A DNA stretch of 64,000 nucleotides from Ensifer sp. USDA 6670 (GCA_000421085.1 ATWE01000004.1:1-64000); one strand, 5' to 3'. Counted from the stretch's first letter, positions 20,062 to 30,389 are shown. Numbers and translations: made by a program. The notes: generated by a model from the sequence alone, not told the origin.

Positions 20062-21051
20062 TCAGTCGCTGTCGCGATTGCCGTCCCGCGCATCGGCCGC
20101 GTCGATCCTGGCGGTCAGCCGGCCGATCGCGACGTGGAGAGGATGGAGGCTGGCCGCGGCAAGGCCGGTCTCCGTCCAGAGCCTGATCCCGACCGGCAGT
20201 GACGAGGCCAGCAGCCACAGGGACTTGCAGAGGCTTTTCATTCGTCCGGAGAAGGTCGCATCGCGCTGGTGCTCCATCAGCGTCGAGATCGCACCTTTTT
20301 CGATGCTGCGGGCACGCGTCCAGGAAGCCGTCGTGTGATGCGCCGGAACCGATTCCGCGACCCAGGCATCCGCAGCCCAGGCGAAGGAGAAGCCTTTCGA
20401 CCTGCACCGGTCGAAGAAATCCGCATCGCCAATGCCGACGATATTAAGCGCCGGATCCAGGAACGGCCGCGGCATGCCGTCGAGCACCCGTCGCGTGATC
20501 AGGACGTTGCCTGCGGAGTAAAGGACGGGTACGGGCCCGCTCCCGTGGTAGGGAGGTGCGAAGACGGGGTGCCGCTTCCACTTCTGTTCCCGAGGGTGCC
20601 CCAGGACGGGAAGCTGCGGACCGCCGACGATGTCCGCGTCATGGGCTTCCTGCGCCGCCATCAGACCATCGAGCCATTCGGGAGCGGCTATCTCGTCATC
20701 ATAGATGACGGCCACGACGCCGAGGCTCGGAAAGAGTTCGAGAGCGGCTGTCAGTCCGGCGTTGCAGGCATGGGCATATCCGTGCCGGCGTGCGACGACG
20801 ACGGCGGAATCGAAAGAATGGCCGCTTAAGAAGTCTCTGGCCGCCTGCGCCCCGGCAAGCCCGTCCGCGTCGTTTTCGATGACAATGGTCGCGAGGGGCA
20901 CATCGGGCCGCTGAGAGACGATGGTCTTCAGCGTCTTGACGATATGATCCGGACGCCGGAACGTCGGCACGATGACGACGAGCTCGATATCCGACGCATC
21001 TTCCAGCTTCGTCTGAAAATGAATGAAACTGTCCTGGCCGTCCGACGTCAT
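20062..21051 (-). CDS. Family 2 glycosyltransferase
   Basis: A 329-residue GT-A fold enzyme. The N-terminal nucleotide-sugar domain starts with ELVVIVPTFRRPDHIVKTLK (about 23-42); a DDE motif within VIYDDEIAAPEWL serves as the metal site, and the acceptor half has GIGDADFFDRCR and HHTTASWTRARSIEKG. The acceptor sugar or protein is unknown. The gene converges on the flagellar cluster with 32 bases between stops. The start at 21051 is a choice: the frame extends to a TTG at 21159 without a good ribosome binding site. Confidence 0.85.
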   Translation of the reverse strand: MTSDGQDSFIHFQTKLEDASDIELVVIVPTFRRPDHIVKTLKTIVSQRPDVPLATIVIENDADGLAGAQAARDFLSGHSFDSAVVVARRHGYAHACNAGLTAALELFPSLGVVAVIYDDEIAAPEWLDGLMAAQEAHDADIVGGPQLPVLGHPREQKWKRHPVFAPPYHGSGPVPVLYSAGNVLITRRVLDGMPRPFLDPALNIVGIGDADFFDRCRSKGFSFAWAADAWVAESVPAHHTTASWTRARSIEKGAISTLMEHQRDATFSGRMKSLCKSLWLLASSLPVGIRLWTETGLAAASLHPLHVAIGRLTARIDAADARDGNRDSD

Positions 21052-21372
21052 CGTCAAAGCCCGCGCCGATTCGATGCAAGGAGTACAGCAAATCTTCCTA
21101 AACAGAGGTTGAATCCAAAACGGCCTTTCGAATGAGGATTTTACGCCCGGTCTCGGCAATGCAAAAGCCGGAATCGCAGATGCGCCCCCAGGGCGCAGGG
21201 CGACGTCTCATCGATGCAACGAAAATCGCCGGGTCCAAAGGCGGATGGCGCTTCCATGCGCGCCGGGCACTTGCAATTATGCGTTTGGAACAGCATAGGG
21301 CGCATGCAGGCAATCGCCGGATGCGGCTTGATCTAGAGTGTGCCGCGTTCGGGACCAATCGGGAGATACGCC
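21052..21372. other. Divergent intergenic region glycosyltransferase / folD
   Basis: A 321-base stretch between divergent genes. It contains a GC-rich part without recognisable operators. Short open frames on both strands here lack ribosome binding sites and are not supported as genes. Confidence 0.4.
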
Positions 21373-22272
21373 GTGACGACTGTGATTGATGGCAAGAACG
21401 TTGCTGCTTCGGTCATCGAAACCGTGAAATCCGCCACCAGCACGCTGGAAAGCGAAACGGGCGTGCGCGCGGGTCTCGCGGTTGTCATCGTCGGGGACGA
21501 TCCGGCAAGCCACACCTACGTGTCGGCAAAAAGCAGGATGGCCAAGGAATGCGGCTTCCTTTCGGTCCAGCATACGCTGCCGGAGGAGACCTCGCAGGAG
21601 GAACTCGCGGCATTGGTCGCCGAGCTCAATGCGAATCCGTCCATCCACGGCATTCTCGTGCAGCTGCCTTTGCCGAAACACCTCCGCTCGGAACCGATCA
21701 TCCAGTCGATCCTTCCGGAAAAGGACGTCGACGGACTGCATGTCGTCAATGCCGGCAAGCTCGCGACCGGCGATCTCGAAGGCGGGCTCGTCTCCTGCAC
21801 GCCGGCCGGCGCCATGGTCTTCGTGCGCCGGACCTACGGCGATGATCTTTCCGGCCTCAATGCCGTCGTCATCGGCCGCTCCAACCTCTTCGGCAAGCCG
21901 ATGTCCGCCCTGCTTCTCGCGGCCAATGCGACGGTCACGACGGCGCATTCGCGAACCAAGGATCTGGCGGCCGTCTGCCGCAACGCGGATATCCTGGTGG
22001 CTGCCGTCGGGCGCCCCGAAATGGTCAAGGCGGACTGGGTCAAGCCCGGTGCCATGGTGGTCGACGTCGGCATCAACCGCGTCCCGGCGCCCGAACGCGG
22101 CGAGGCCAGGACGAAGCTCGTCGGCGATGTCGCCTTCGAGGAGTGCGCAAAGGTTGCAGGCGTGATCACGCCGGTCCCGGGGGGCGTCGGGCCGATGACG
22201 ATCGCGATGCTGATGGCGAACACGATCATCGCCGCTTGCCGCATGGCCGGCCGCAAGCCTCCGAAATTCTGA
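21373..22272 (+). CDS. folD: Methylenetetrahydrofolate dehydrogenase/cyclohydrolase FolD
   Basis: A 299-residue cytoplasmic enzyme that oxidises 5,10-methylene-THF and hydrolyses the methenyl form to 10-formyl-THF. Visible motifs are [13 protein letters not shown] with the catalytic Lys, [18 protein letters not shown], the NADP site [12 protein letters not shown] and [19 protein letters not shown] start at 21373 is preferred, with GGGAG 9 bases upstream; length then equals typical rhizobial FolD. Confidence 0.97.
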   Translation: MTTVIDGKNVAASVIETVKSATSTLESETGVRAGLAVVIVGDDPASHTYVSAKSRMAKECGFLSVQHTLPEETSQEELAALVAELNANPSIHGILVQLPLPKHLRSEPIIQSILPEKDVDGLHVVNAGKLATGDLEGGLVSCTPAGAMVFVRRTYGDDLSGLNAVVIGRSNLFGKPMSALLLAANATVTTAHSRTKDLAAVCRNADILVAAVGRPEMVKADWVKPGAMVVDVGINRVPAPERGEARTKLVGDVAFEECAKVAGVITPVPGGVGPMTIAMLMANTIIAACRMAGRKPPKF

Positions 22273-22291
22273 CGCCGCCTGGGTCTAAGAC

Positions 22292-22451
22292 AACCCCTCG
22301 CCAACCCCTCCCCACAAGGGGGAGGGGCTTGGCGCGTGCTGCGCGCGACTGCCATTCTCCCGCGTTCAACTCTGCTGGAACGGCCCGGAAATGCAAGATG
22401 GATGCGGCGGGTTAAGCCCCTCCCACTTGTGGGGAGGGGTTGGGGAGGGGT
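22292..22451. repeat. RIME-like imperfect palindrome after folD
   Basis: The arms 22292-22330 and 22413-22451 are near-perfect inverted copies of a GGGGAGGGG-rich block, separated by about 80 bases. Paired GAGGGG arms around a short core are the hallmark of rhizobial intergenic mosaic elements. Placement between a 3' end and a convergent 3' end (folD and aglR) is typical. Confidence 0.75.
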
Positions 22452-22477
22452 GAAGCGGCTCCCGTAACGATCGCGTT

Positions 22478-23509
22478 CTACCTGTCCGGTGCGGGCCCCG
22501 TCGAGGCGCGTAAGATCAGTTCGGCGCGCCAAAGCTCCTGCTCGGGATAGTCTCCCTGATTGAGTATGCCGCCGATCAGCCGCTTGGCGATACGTGCGCC
22601 GGCGCCGCGAAGCGAGGAGCGCGTCGTCGTCAGCGGTACGCTGAAGTTCTCGGGTTTCAGCATCGGCAGGACGTCGTCATGGGCGATGAGCGAGATGTCG
22701 GTGCCGATGGCGAGTCCGGCCTGGTTGATCGCGCGTACCGCGCCGAGCGCCAGCACTGTACTGGAACAAAGGACGGCGGTCGGCGGGTCCGGCCGCTTGA
22801 GGAAACGCTGCATGCTCCGGTAGCCATGCTCGTCGGTCATCGCAGAGTGATGAACGAGCGCATCGTCGAGTTTGAGACCCTTCTCCGCGAGCGCGCGCAC
22901 CAGCCCCTTCTTCCGGCGGATGGAGAAGGTGAGGTGTTCCGGCCCGTTGATCAAAGCGATGCGGTCATGGCCGAGCTGGATGAGAAGCCTGGCGGCGTCG
23001 TAAAAGGCGCCGGTATTGTCTACGTCGAGGAACGGATAGTCCCGGGGACCGCCGATGGAGCGGCCATGCACCACGAAGGGAATGGAAAGAGCCTTGAGCA
23101 TCTCGATGCGTGGATCGTTGGCGCGCATATAGGCGATGAAGACAGCGTCGACATTGCCGCTCGCCGCAAGCCGGCGGAACGTCGCCTCCTCGTCTTCGGG
23201 CGCACTGGGGTTCAACACGAAATGGAAATCGTGCTCGACCGCTTCCTCCGCCAGCCCCGCCAGGAATTCACCGAAATGGATGTCCGAATCGATTCCGGAT
23301 GCGATCGGCATGACGAGCCCGATCGAATAGGCTTTCCCGGTCGCGAGGCGCTGTGCGGCGCGGTTGGGCCTGTATCCCGTCTCGCGCACCGCCTCCAGCA
23401 CCCGTGCCCGCGTTTCCGCATTGACCTCCGGATAGCCGTTCAGCGCCCGGCTGACCGTGGTTTGGGACAGGCCGAGCAGCTCCGCCAATTGCTTGAGATT
23501 GACCGGCAT
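22478..23509 (-). CDS. aglR: LacI-type repressor of alpha-glucoside genes, AglR
   Basis: A 343-residue regulator. The N-terminal helix-turn-helix is LKQLAELLGLSQTTVSRALN (4-23) followed by NAETRARVLEAVRETGYRPN, and residues about 60-343 form the periplasmic-binding-like effector domain. It is divergent from aglE, and two CAAAGCGCTTTG palindromes lie between them. The start at 23509 is fixed by the helix-turn-helix; the frame upstream is open but noncoding-looking. In S. meliloti AglR controls the agl operon. Confidence 0.95.
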   Translation of the reverse strand: MPVNLKQLAELLGLSQTTVSRALNGYPEVNAETRARVLEAVRETGYRPNRAAQRLATGKAYSIGLVMPIASGIDSDIHFGEFLAGLAEEAVEHDFHFVLNPSAPEDEEATFRRLAASGNVDAVFIAYMRANDPRIEMLKALSIPFVVHGRSIGGPRDYPFLDVDNTGAFYDAARLLIQLGHDRIALINGPEHLTFSIRRKKGLVRALAEKGLKLDDALVHHSAMTDEHGYRSMQRFLKRPDPPTAVLCSSTVLALGAVRAINQAGLAIGTDISLIAHDDVLPMLKPENFSVPLTTTRSSLRGAGARIAKRLIGGILNQGDYPEQELWRAELILRASTGPAPDR

Positions 23510-23524
23510 GGCGAGAATTCCTTC

Positions 23525-23536
23525 CAAAGCGCTTTG
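23525..23536. promoter_or_regulatory. Candidate AglR operator 1
   Basis: The perfect palindrome CAAAGCGCTTTG ends 16 bases from the first base of aglR. It has the central CG of LacI/GalR-family operators and would serve autoregulation. Confidence 0.72.
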
Positions 23537-23689
23537 AGTACCTTTTTCATTTTTCTTGCTTCGGCAAGCACCTCTCATGTCCTGTATCATCGGCTTGGGG
23601 TTCAAAAAAGCGAAAAACCCGCATCTTGCGCCGCAAAACGTTGCCGCAAAGCAAAAATGACGCAAAATTCCGGACGAGAAGGAAAGCTC

Positions 23690-23718
23690 TTGACTCTTTC
23701 TCGGCAGCGATGGAGTGT
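23690..23718 (+). promoter_or_regulatory. Weak sigma-70-like promoter candidate for aglE
   Basis: TTGACT at 23690-23695 is a good -35 box. The hexamer 17 bases further on (23713-23718) is a poor -10, so only the location is suggestive. Operator 2 begins 9 bases downstream, where it would block initiation. Confidence 0.4.
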
Positions 23719-23726
23719 TGGCGAAC

Positions 23727-23740
23727 TCAAAGCGCTTTGA
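23727..23740. promoter_or_regulatory. Candidate AglR operator 2
   Basis: TCAAAGCGCTTTGA is a perfect 14-bp palindrome and contains the same 12-bp core as operator 1, 202 bases apart. It precedes the aglE start by 85 bases. Confidence 0.75.
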
Positions 23741-23825
23741 ACGACGTCGTAAATTGCGCCGTGAAACCGCGCTTTGACTTTCGCCCGAGGCGTCCGCCCG
23801 GGCTTCTTTTTGGGGAGGACAAGAG

Positions 23826-25184
23826 GTGAAGAGATCGTTGCTGATCGGCGTGGCCGCATTCGCATTGCTTGCAGGGACCGCTGGCGCCGCCGAACTGAAG
23901 TTCAAGCCGGGAGAGGATTCCAGATTCAACTGGGCGAGCCTGGAGGAGTTCAAGAAGGGACACGACCTCAAGGGTCAGACGCTCACGATCTTTGGTCCCT
24001 GGCGCGGCGAGGACGAGGCTCTCTTCAAGAGCGTTTATGCCTATTTCGTCGAGGCGACCGGCGTGGAGCTCAAATACTCCTCCTCGGAAAATTACGAGCA
24101 GCAGATCGTCATCGATACGCAGGCGGGAAGCCCGCCTGATGTCGCAATCCTGCCGCAACCGGGTCTCATCGCCGATCTGGCCGCCAAGGGCCTTCTGACG
24201 CCGCTCGGCGACGAAACCAAGCAATGGCTCCTCGACAATTATGCTGCAGGCCAGTCTTGGGTCGACCTCTCCACCTATAACGGCAAGGACGGAACGTCCG
24301 CGCTTTACGCCTTTCCGTACAAGATCGACGTCAAGTCTCTGGTCTGGTACGTGCCGGAGAACTTCGAGGATGCCGGCTACGAAGTGCCGAAGACCATGGA
24401 AGAATTGAAAGCGCTGACGGAGAAGATCGCCGAAGACGGCGAAAAGCCGTGGTGCATAGGTCTCGGTTCCGGCGGCGCGACCGGCTGGCCGGCGACCGAC
24501 TGGGTCGAGGATTTGATGCTGCGGACCCAGCCCGCCGAGACCTACGACAAATGGGTGAAGAACGAGATACCCTTCACGGATGCGGCGGTCACGGGTGCGC
24601 TGGAGGAGTTCGGCTGGTTCGCGCGCAATGACGCCTTCGTCGACGGCGGCGCAGCGGCGGTGGCGTCGACCGACTTCCGGGACAGCCCGAAAGGCCTCTT
24701 CAGTTCTCCGCCGAAGTGCTACCTGCACCATCAGGCCTCGTTCATTCCGTCCTTCTTCCCGGAAGGCAAGGTCGTCGGAGAGGATGCCGACTTCTTCTAC
24801 ATGCCGCCTTATGAAAGCAAAAAGGAGCTCGGCAATCCGGTGCTCGGCGCAGGCACCCTTGCAATGATCACCAAGGACACGCCGGCCGCACGCGCCTTCA
24901 TCGAGTTCCTGAAGACCCCGATCGCGCACGAGGTCTGGATGGCGCAGACGAGCTTCCTCACGCCTTACAAAAGCGTCAATGTCGACGTCTACGGAAATCC
25001 GCCGCTGAAGAAACAGGGTGAAATCCTGCTGAACGCCACGACCTTCCGCTTCGACGGCTCCGACCTGATGCCCGGCAAGATCGGCGCCGGCGCCTTCTGG
25101 ACCGGCATGGTCGATTTCGTCGGGGGCAAGTCCTCGGCCGACGTCGCGGCCGGCGTACAGAAGGCCTGGGACTCCATCAAGTAG
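23826..25184 (+). CDS. aglE: Alpha-glucoside ABC transporter substrate-binding protein AglE
   Basis: A 452-residue periplasmic binding protein (SBP family 1). The signal peptide is about residues 1-21 (MKRSLLIGVAAFALLAGTAG); the mature part has the LTIFGPWRGEDEALFKSVY and DTQAGSPPDVAILPQPG segments of sugar binders. GTG start with GGGGAGGA 6 bases upstream. In S. meliloti the system imports sucrose, maltose and trehalose. Confidence 0.95.
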   Translation: MKRSLLIGVAAFALLAGTAGAAELKFKPGEDSRFNWASLEEFKKGHDLKGQTLTIFGPWRGEDEALFKSVYAYFVEATGVELKYSSSENYEQQIVIDTQAGSPPDVAILPQPGLIADLAAKGLLTPLGDETKQWLLDNYAAGQSWVDLSTYNGKDGTSALYAFPYKIDVKSLVWYVPENFEDAGYEVPKTMEELKALTEKIAEDGEKPWCIGLGSGGATGWPATDWVEDLMLRTQPAETYDKWVKNEIPFTDAAVTGALEEFGWFARNDAFVDGGAAAVASTDFRDSPKGLFSSPPKCYLHHQASFIPSFFPEGKVVGEDADFFYMPPYESKKELGNPVLGAGTLAMITKDTPAARAFIEFLKTPIAHEVWMAQTSFLTPYKSVNVDVYGNPPLKKQGEILLNATTFRFDGSDLMPGKIGAGAFWTGMVDFVGGKSSADVAAGVQKAWDSIK

Positions 25185-25248
25185 GATCTGGTCGGTCGGA
25201 CGGTGGGGGCATCGTCCGCCTGTTCCTCATTGGGCGGCCTTCCGGCTA

Positions 25249-25352
25249 CTGCATGTTTCCTTTAATCGTATCCGATTAAAGGACAAAAACATGCAGCAGA
25301 TCAAAGTGCTACAGCGACCTTTGCGCGTCTGATAAGACGCGCGGCGCTGTAG
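25249..25352. repeat. Double stem-loop intergenic element between aglE and aglF
   Basis: Hairpin 1 has a 10-bp inner stem (25259-25268 with 25273-25282) and a 10-bp outer stem (25249-25258 with 25287-25296). Hairpin 2 has outer arms 25309-25316 with 25345-25352 and an 8-bp inner stem (25323-25330 with 25335-25342). The second hairpin resembles one at 39555-39600. It looks like a dispersed rhizobial palindromic element and may set the high aglE to low aglF ratio in the transcript. Confidence 0.7.
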
Positions 25353-25439
25353 AGGGCCGCCAGTCAAAAGCGGCAGCCGCCGTTATACTAGGCGCCTGGA
25401 GCAGACGCCTGCGAAGGCGTGAGAGGGGAGGAATGTGTC

Positions 25440-26450
25440 ATGGAGCAGTTGATTGCTGCCATTCTGACGATGGTGGCCGGCGTTCTGGTCTGCGCAGCCT
25501 ATTTCTGGAGCACGAATCTCGTACTCGACTGGATCTTCCCCTCCAAGGGGAAGTTCGGTGCCGTCGCCTCGCGCAACCTGCGTATCGCGAACAGCATTCG
25601 TCCCTGGCTGTTTCTCGCCCCGGCCTTGCTGGCGCTGACGCTCTACCTCGTATACCCCGTCGTCCAATCGGTCTGGCTTAGCCTTCACGGTCGGGGAGGC
25701 CAGAATTTCGTCGGCCTGCGCAACTATTCCTGGATGATCAATGACGGCGAATTCCGCCAATCGATCTTCAACAATTTCCTATGGCTCCTGGTCGTGCCGG
25801 CGCTTTCGACCTTCTTCGGCCTGATCATTGCGGCGCTGACCGACCGCATCTGGTGGGGCAATATCGCCAAGACGCTGATCTTCATGCCGATGGCGATTTC
25901 CTTCGTCGGCGCAGCCGTGATCTGGAAATTCATCTATGATTACCGCGCCGCAGGCTCCGAACAGATCGGCCTCCTGAACGCCATCGTCGTCGCGCTTGGC
26001 GGCGAGCCGCAGGCTTGGATCACGCTGCCCTTCTGGAACAACTTCTTTCTGATGGTCATCCTCATCTGGATCCAGACCGGCTTTGCCATGGTCATCCTTT
26101 CGGCGGCGCTGCGCGGCATTCCGGAGGAGACGATCGAGGCGGCCGTCATCGACGGCGCCAATGGCTGGCAGATTTTCTTCAAGATCATGGTGCCGCAGAT
26201 CTGGGGCACGATCGCCGTCGTGTGGACGACCATCACCATCCTGGTGCTCAAGGTTTTCGATATCGTGCTCGCGATGACGAACGGGCAATGGCAGAGCCAG
26301 GTGCTTGCCAATCTCATGTTCGACTGGATGTTCCGCGGCGGCGGCGACTTCGGCCGGGGCGCGGCAATCGCGGTGGTCATCATGATCCTGGTCGTTCCGA
26401 TCATGATCTGGAACATCCGCAACGCGACCAGGGAATCGGGGGGCCACTGA
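25440..26450 (+). CDS. aglF: Alpha-glucoside ABC transporter permease AglF
   Basis: A 336-residue inner membrane protein of the MalF type with an added N-terminal membrane segment (about 5-25), then a second at about 54-78 and the binding-protein-dependent permease domain with the EAA loop (RGIPEETIEAAVIDGANGWQ at about 226-245). GGGGAGGA lies 7 bases before the ATG at 25440. Confidence 0.94.
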   Translation: MEQLIAAILTMVAGVLVCAAYFWSTNLVLDWIFPSKGKFGAVASRNLRIANSIRPWLFLAPALLALTLYLVYPVVQSVWLSLHGRGGQNFVGLRNYSWMINDGEFRQSIFNNFLWLLVVPALSTFFGLIIAALTDRIWWGNIAKTLIFMPMAISFVGAAVIWKFIYDYRAAGSEQIGLLNAIVVALGGEPQAWITLPFWNNFFLMVILIWIQTGFAMVILSAALRGIPEETIEAAVIDGANGWQIFFKIMVPQIWGTIAVVWTTITILVLKVFDIVLAMTNGQWQSQVLANLMFDWMFRGGGDFGRGAAIAVVIMILVVPIMIWNIRNATRESGGH

Positions 26451-26451
26451 G

Positions 26452-27594
26452 ATGAATCCGTCAAGGCGTTCTCCGCTCACCTGGGCCGTGCATCTTTCCG
26501 TCCTGCTTCTGGTCCTGCTCTGGACCCTGCCGACGGCCGGCCTGTTGATTTCCTCCTTGCGCGACAAGGACCAGCTCGCCGTTTCCGGCTGGTGGACGGC
26601 CCTTTCCGGCTCGTCGCGCAATGCCGTCGCACGCGCGCCCTCGGCCGAGAACCAGGTCGAGCGCGACGGCAAGTTCGTGATTTCCGGAAACCTGCTTGAG
26701 GGCCGGGGCGAGGTTTCCGCCTTCGGATTTTCCAGCCGCGAACCCACCAAATTCAAGCCCGGGGAAACGGCAGAGCTCAACGACGGCGAAAGGCTGACGG
26801 TACAGGCAGACGGCAGCTTCGAAATCGTTTCAGATCAGCGGATGGAGGGTTCGCGCGGCCAGCGGATCTTCTTTACGGCCGCCACGCCACCGCGCTTCAC
26901 GCTCGACAATTATGCCGAGGTCCTGAGTGCTGCGGGCATCGGCAGATCCTTCCTGAATTCGCTGACCGTCGCCGTACCCTCGACCGTCATTCCCATCCTG
27001 ATTGCGGCCTTCGCCGCCTACGCGCTCGCCTGGATGCCATTTCCCGGCCGCGCGGTGCTGCTCGCCGTGGTGGTCGGCCTTCTCGTCGTGCCGCTGCAGA
27101 TGTCGCTCATTCCGCTGCTGCAGCTTTATAATGGCGTCGGCGCCTTCTTCGGCGTGTCCGCCAAGACCTATATGGGCATCTGGCTCGCCCATACCGGCTT
27201 CGGCCTGCCGCTCGCTATCTATCTCCTGCGCAACTACATGGCCGGCCTGCCGCGCGAGATCATGGAATCCGCGCGCGTCGACGGCGCCAGCGATTTCGAT
27301 ATCTTCGTCAAGATCATTTTGCCCCTGTCGTTTCCGGCGCTCGCCTCCTTTGCCATCTTCCAGTTCCTCTGGACCTGGAACGACCTTCTCGTCGCCATCG
27401 TCTTCCTCGGCGCGGGGGACGACAAGCTGGTGTTGACCGGGCGTCTGGTCAATCTTCTCGGCTCTCGCGGCGGCAATTGGGAAATTCTCACCGCCTCCGC
27501 CTTCATCACCATCGTCGTTCCGCTGATCGTCTTCTTCGCCCTGCAACGCTACCTGGTGCGCGGCCTGCTGGCTGGGTCGGTCAAGGGCGGCTGA
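26452..27594 (+). CDS. aglG: Alpha-glucoside ABC transporter permease AglG
   Basis: A 380-residue MalG-type permease. After the first membrane segment (about 12-34) there is a soluble, presumably periplasmic insert of about 130 residues (35-168) before the usual five-segment core; the EAA loop is GLPREIMESARVDGASDFDI at about 265-284. E. coli MalG (296 residues) has no such insert. It starts one base after the aglF stop. Confidence 0.94.
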   Translation: MNPSRRSPLTWAVHLSVLLLVLLWTLPTAGLLISSLRDKDQLAVSGWWTALSGSSRNAVARAPSAENQVERDGKFVISGNLLEGRGEVSAFGFSSREPTKFKPGETAELNDGERLTVQADGSFEIVSDQRMEGSRGQRIFFTAATPPRFTLDNYAEVLSAAGIGRSFLNSLTVAVPSTVIPILIAAFAAYALAWMPFPGRAVLLAVVVGLLVVPLQMSLIPLLQLYNGVGAFFGVSAKTYMGIWLAHTGFGLPLAIYLLRNYMAGLPREIMESARVDGASDFDIFVKIILPLSFPALASFAIFQFLWTWNDLLVAIVFLGAGDDKLVLTGRLVNLLGSRGGNWEILTASAFITIVVPLIVFFALQRYLVRGLLAGSVKGG

Positions 27595-27623
27595 TCGATT
27601 TCAGACAAGGAACCCTGAACAGC

Positions 27624-29279
27624 ATGACAATGAACGAAACGACGAGCTCACTCCTCGAGCCCGATAGGGATTGGTGGCGCGGCGCGGTGATCTATCAGAT
27701 CTATCCGCGCTCCTTTCAGGACACCAATGGCGATGGCATCGGCGACCTGCAGGGGATCACGGCCCGTCTGCCCCATATTTCGGGGCTCGGCGCGGATGCG
27801 ATCTGGATATCGCCCTTCTTCACGTCGCCGATGCGGGACTTCGGTTACGACGTCTCGAACTATGTCGATGTCGATCCGATCTTCGGCACGCTCGAAGACT
27901 TCGATGCGCTGATCGCCGAGGCTCACCGGCTCGGTCTCCGGGTGATGATCGACCTCGTGCTGTCACATACCTCCGACCAGCATCCCTGGTTCGTGGAAAG
28001 TCGCTCCAGCCGCAGCAATGCGAAAGCGGACTGGTACGTCTGGGCGGATTCGAAGCCGGACGGCACGCCGCCCAACAATTGGCTGTCGATTTTCGGCGGT
28101 TCCGCCTGGCAGTGGGATCCGACCCGCCTGCAATATTATCTGCACAACTTCCTCACCTCGCAGCCCGACCTCAATCTGCATAATCCGCAGGTTCAGGAAG
28201 CCCTGCTTGCCGTCGAGCGCTTCTGGCTGGAGCGGGGCGTCGACGGTTTCCGGCTCGACACCATCAACTTCTATTTCCATGACCGCGAACTGCGCGACAA
28301 CCCGGCGCTCGTTCCCGAGCGCCGGAACGCCTCGACTGCGCCGGCGGTCAATCCCTATAACTATCAGGAGCATATCTACGACAAGAACCGGCCGGAGAAC
28401 CTGGAGTTCCTGAAGCGCTTCCGCGCAGTGATGGACGAGTTCCCGGCGATCGCCGCCGTCGGCGAGGTCGGCGACAGCCAGCGCGGCCTCGAGATCGCAG
28501 GTGAATACACGTCGGGCGGCGACAAGGTGCACATGTGCTACGCCTTCGAGTTTCTGGCACCCGATCGGCTGACGCCGCAGCGCGTGGCGGAGGTTTTGCG
28601 CGACTTCCACAGGGCGGCTCCCGAAGGCTGGGCCTGCTGGGCCTTCTCGAACCATGACGTGGTCCGCCACGTCAGCCGCTGGGCCGATGGCGTTGCCGAT
28701 CGCGACGGGCATGCGAAGTTGCTCGCCAGCCTGTTGATGTCGCTGCGCGGTACCGTCTGCATCTATCAGGGCGAGGAACTCGCGCTCGCCGAGGCGGAGC
28801 TCGCCTATGAGGATCTCCAGGATCCCTATGGCATCCAGTTCTGGCCCGACTTCAAGGGCCGGGACGGCTGCCGCACGCCGATGGTGTGGGAAAGCCTGCC
28901 CGATGGCGGCTTCAGCAGCGCGAGGCCGTGGCTGCCGATTGCCGAGAGCCACATTCCGCGGGCGGTTGCCGTGCAGGAGGGCGACCCGGCCTCGGTGCTG
29001 CATCACTACCGCCGCTTTCTCTCCTTCAGAAAGGCGCATCCGGCATTGGCCAAGGGCGAGATCGAATTCGTCGAAACCAGGGGCTCCTTGCTCGGCTTCC
29101 TGCGCAGCCATGGCAACGAGAAAGTCTTTTGCCTGTTCAACATGAGCGACGAAGCTGCGACAAAGGAACTGCCGATGAAGCGGCTGGAGCCGCTCGAGGG
29201 CCACGGCTTCGTCTCTGAGATACTGGATCACGAGGTCAAGCTGCCGGCCTGGGGCGCGTTTTTCGCGCGCCTGGCCTAA
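27624..29279 (+). CDS. aglA: Alpha-glucosidase AglA (GH13)
   Basis: A 551-residue cytoplasmic alpha-glucosidase of the oligo-1,6-/alpha-1,4-glucosidase subgroup. Motifs: WWRGAVIYQIYPRSFQDTNG at the start, DLVLSHTSDQHPWF, the nucleophile in GVDGFRLDTINF, the acid/base Glu in AVGEVGDS and FSNHDVVRH for the third carboxylate. No signal peptide, so it splits disaccharides after import by AglEFGK. The start is placed at ATG 27624 (a second ATG follows at 27630); 551 residues equals S. meliloti AglA as I recall it. Confidence 0.95.
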   Translation: MTMNETTSSLLEPDRDWWRGAVIYQIYPRSFQDTNGDGIGDLQGITARLPHISGLGADAIWISPFFTSPMRDFGYDVSNYVDVDPIFGTLEDFDALIAEAHRLGLRVMIDLVLSHTSDQHPWFVESRSSRSNAKADWYVWADSKPDGTPPNNWLSIFGGSAWQWDPTRLQYYLHNFLTSQPDLNLHNPQVQEALLAVERFWLERGVDGFRLDTINFYFHDRELRDNPALVPERRNASTAPAVNPYNYQEHIYDKNRPENLEFLKRFRAVMDEFPAIAAVGEVGDSQRGLEIAGEYTSGGDKVHMCYAFEFLAPDRLTPQRVAEVLRDFHRAAPEGWACWAFSNHDVVRHVSRWADGVADRDGHAKLLASLLMSLRGTVCIYQGEELALAEAELAYEDLQDPYGIQFWPDFKGRDGCRTPMVWESLPDGGFSSARPWLPIAESHIPRAVAVQEGDPASVLHHYRRFLSFRKAHPALAKGEIEFVETRGSLLGFLRSHGNEKVFCLFNMSDEAATKELPMKRLEPLEGHGFVSEILDHEVKLPAWGAFFARLA

Positions 29280-29298
29280 GAACCGAGGGGAGGGTGCC

Positions 29299-30387
<1,089 letters not shown>

Positions 30388-30389
30388 TT

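Noticed and set aside
21098-21389. Short frames on both strands between the glycosyltransferase and folD
   Set aside because: No ribosome binding sites; compositions look like noncoding GC-rich DNA.
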